DNA from: Desulfobacterales bacterium CG23_combo_of_CG06-09_8_20_14_all_51_8
GTDB lineage: Bacteria; Desulfobacterota; Desulfobacteria; Desulfobacterales; Desulfosalsimonadaceae
DNA: 5,334 nucleotides
NCBI GenBank assembly: GCA_002772195.1
Contig: PCSG01000066.1
Location: 955-6,288 of the forward strand
Direction of reading: 5' to 3'
This document shows, piece by piece, positions 4,615-5,334 of this stretch. Under the pieces are notes generated by a model. It made no database searches. It saw only the letters and a program-made list of their open reading frames with translations, and had not been told where the DNA came from. Position numbers and translations under genes: made by a program. Position 1 is the first letter of the stretch, and each line of letters begins with the position of its first letter.

Positions 4615-5334
4615 TCACAGATCAAAGGGGGTCAGACTCTCAAACCCCTCTTCGGTAATAACAAAGGTCTGCTCAAACTGGGCGGAGAGTTTCCGATCCG
4701 CGGTAATGGCCGTCCATTGGTCGTCGGCCACGAAGAGATCAGCCGTCCCCAAATTGATCATCGGCTCCACCGTAAACACCATTCCCGGCACCAGAACGAT
4801 CCCGTCGCCTTTTTTCCCGTAATGGGGCACATGGGGGGCTTCATGAAAATCAAGCCCTACCCCGTGGCCCACGAACTCCCTCACCACGGAACAGCCCTCC
4901 CTTTCCGCATAGGACTGAATGGCCCATCCAATATCGCCGATGGTATTGCCGGGAACCAGCATGGTCATCGCGGCTTTCAGGCTCTCGGCCGCCACCCGCA
5001 CGATTTTGCGGGCATCCGGCCCCGGGGCGCCGACAAAATAGGTTTTGCTGGCGTCCGCGTAATAGTTCTTAAAGATGAGCGTGATATCCACATTGATGAT
5101 ATCGCCGTCCGCCAGGGCCTGTTCGCCCGGGATCCCGTGACAGATCACCTCATTGATTGACGTGCAGATACTTTTGGGAAATCCCCGGTAATTCAGGGGC
5201 GCGGGAATGGCGTTATGCTTGACGGCGAATTCATGGGCAATGGTATTGAGGGTTTCCGTGGTGACGCCCACCTTTAAATTTTCTTCCATCAGATCAAGGG
5301 TCTGTATCACAAGACGCCCGGCCGAACGGATACC
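4615..5334 (-). CDS. map: Type I methionine aminopeptidase, N-terminus beyond the window
   Basis: This metalloenzyme removes the initiator methionine from nascent proteins. The reading frame runs from the right edge (GIRSAGRL just before a GTG at 5308-5310) to TGA at 4615-4617. The residues before that GTG match the conserved opening helix of the family, so the GTG is internal and the real start is off the edge. Numbering from that codon, the active site is complete: His58 in CHGIPG, metal ligands Asp75 (NVDIT), Asp86 (YYADASKT), His149 (VGHGVG), Glu182 (TVEPMI) and Glu213 (QFEQT), with the second His in FHEAP at 156. FPKSICTSINEVICHGIP is characteristic. About 239 residues are visible of a family usually 250-290 long. 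Whether the missing end carries a SEC-C zinc motif, found in some relatives, cannot be seen. The next gene downstream is galE, 119 bases away; there is no functional link. Confidence 0.96.
   Translation of the reverse strand, partial: GIRSAGRLVIQTLDLMEENLKVGVTTETLNTIAHEFAVKHNAIPAPLNYRGFPKSICTSINEVICHGIPGEQALADGDIINVDITLIFKNYYADASKTYFVGAPGPDARKIVRVAAESLKAAMTMLVPGNTIGDIGWAIQSYAEREGCSVVREFVGHGVGLDFHEAPHVPHYGKKGDGIVLVPGMVFTVEPMINLGTADLFVADDQWTAITADRKLSAQFEQTFVITEEGFESLTPFDL

Noticed and set aside
5308..5310. GTG as the start of methionine aminopeptidase
   Set aside because: The upstream in-frame residues GIRSAGRL match the conserved opening helix of the family, so translation starts beyond the window.

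Overview
The window looks like a chromosomal segment of an anaerobic or iron-reducing type Gram-negative bacterium. The best guess is a Desulfobacterota (former deltaproteobacterial) lineage of moderate GC content. That guess rests on a ferrous-iron (Feo) operon headed by a Fur-family regulator fused to a FeoA domain, and on the general look of the proteins. No rRNA or other marker gene is present to settle the taxonomy.

Layout, left to right. Positions 1-2254 hold a leftward operon of three genes. The first is a Fur-FeoA fusion regulator (1562-2254), the second a stand-alone FeoA (1324-1557), and the third feoB, which starts at 1306 and runs off the left edge. Gaps between the genes are 4 and 17 bases, so the three are almost certainly cotranscribed. 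A good sigma70-type promoter lies just upstream (2296-2324). Positions about 2325-2727 are a roughly 400-base divergent intergenic stretch with no convincing gene. It contains a 10-bp-stem inverted repeat at 2368-2399 and several smaller inverted repeats. Positions 2728-3424 hold a compact rightward type II toxin-antitoxin module: a textbook promoter with a direct-repeat operator, a ribbon-helix-helix antitoxin, and a PIN-domain (VapC-type) toxin whose start overlaps the antitoxin stop. Its base composition looks more AT-rich than its neighbours, as expected for a mobile cassette. Positions 3476-4495 (leftward) encode a full-length UDP-glucose 4-epimerase, GalE. Positions 4615-5334 (leftward) encode a type I methionine aminopeptidase whose N-terminus lies beyond the right edge.

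How the genes work together: in the Feo operon the regulator probably senses cytosolic Fe(II) and controls FeoB-mediated Fe(II) uptake. FeoA domains occur both free and on the regulator, so the regulator could in principle contact the transporter as well as DNA. The toxin-antitoxin pair is a self-contained autoregulated unit. GalE and MAP are housekeeping enzymes with no evident link to the iron genes.

The most interesting points are the Fur-FeoA fusion with all metal ligands kept, the replacement of the usual Tyr-Arg pair in its DNA-recognition helix by Glu-Glu, a repeated 9-mer near its promoter that could be its non-canonical operator, and a human-type cysteine gatekeeper in GalE that predicts activity on N-acetylated UDP-sugars. 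I did not find a clearly new multi-gene system.
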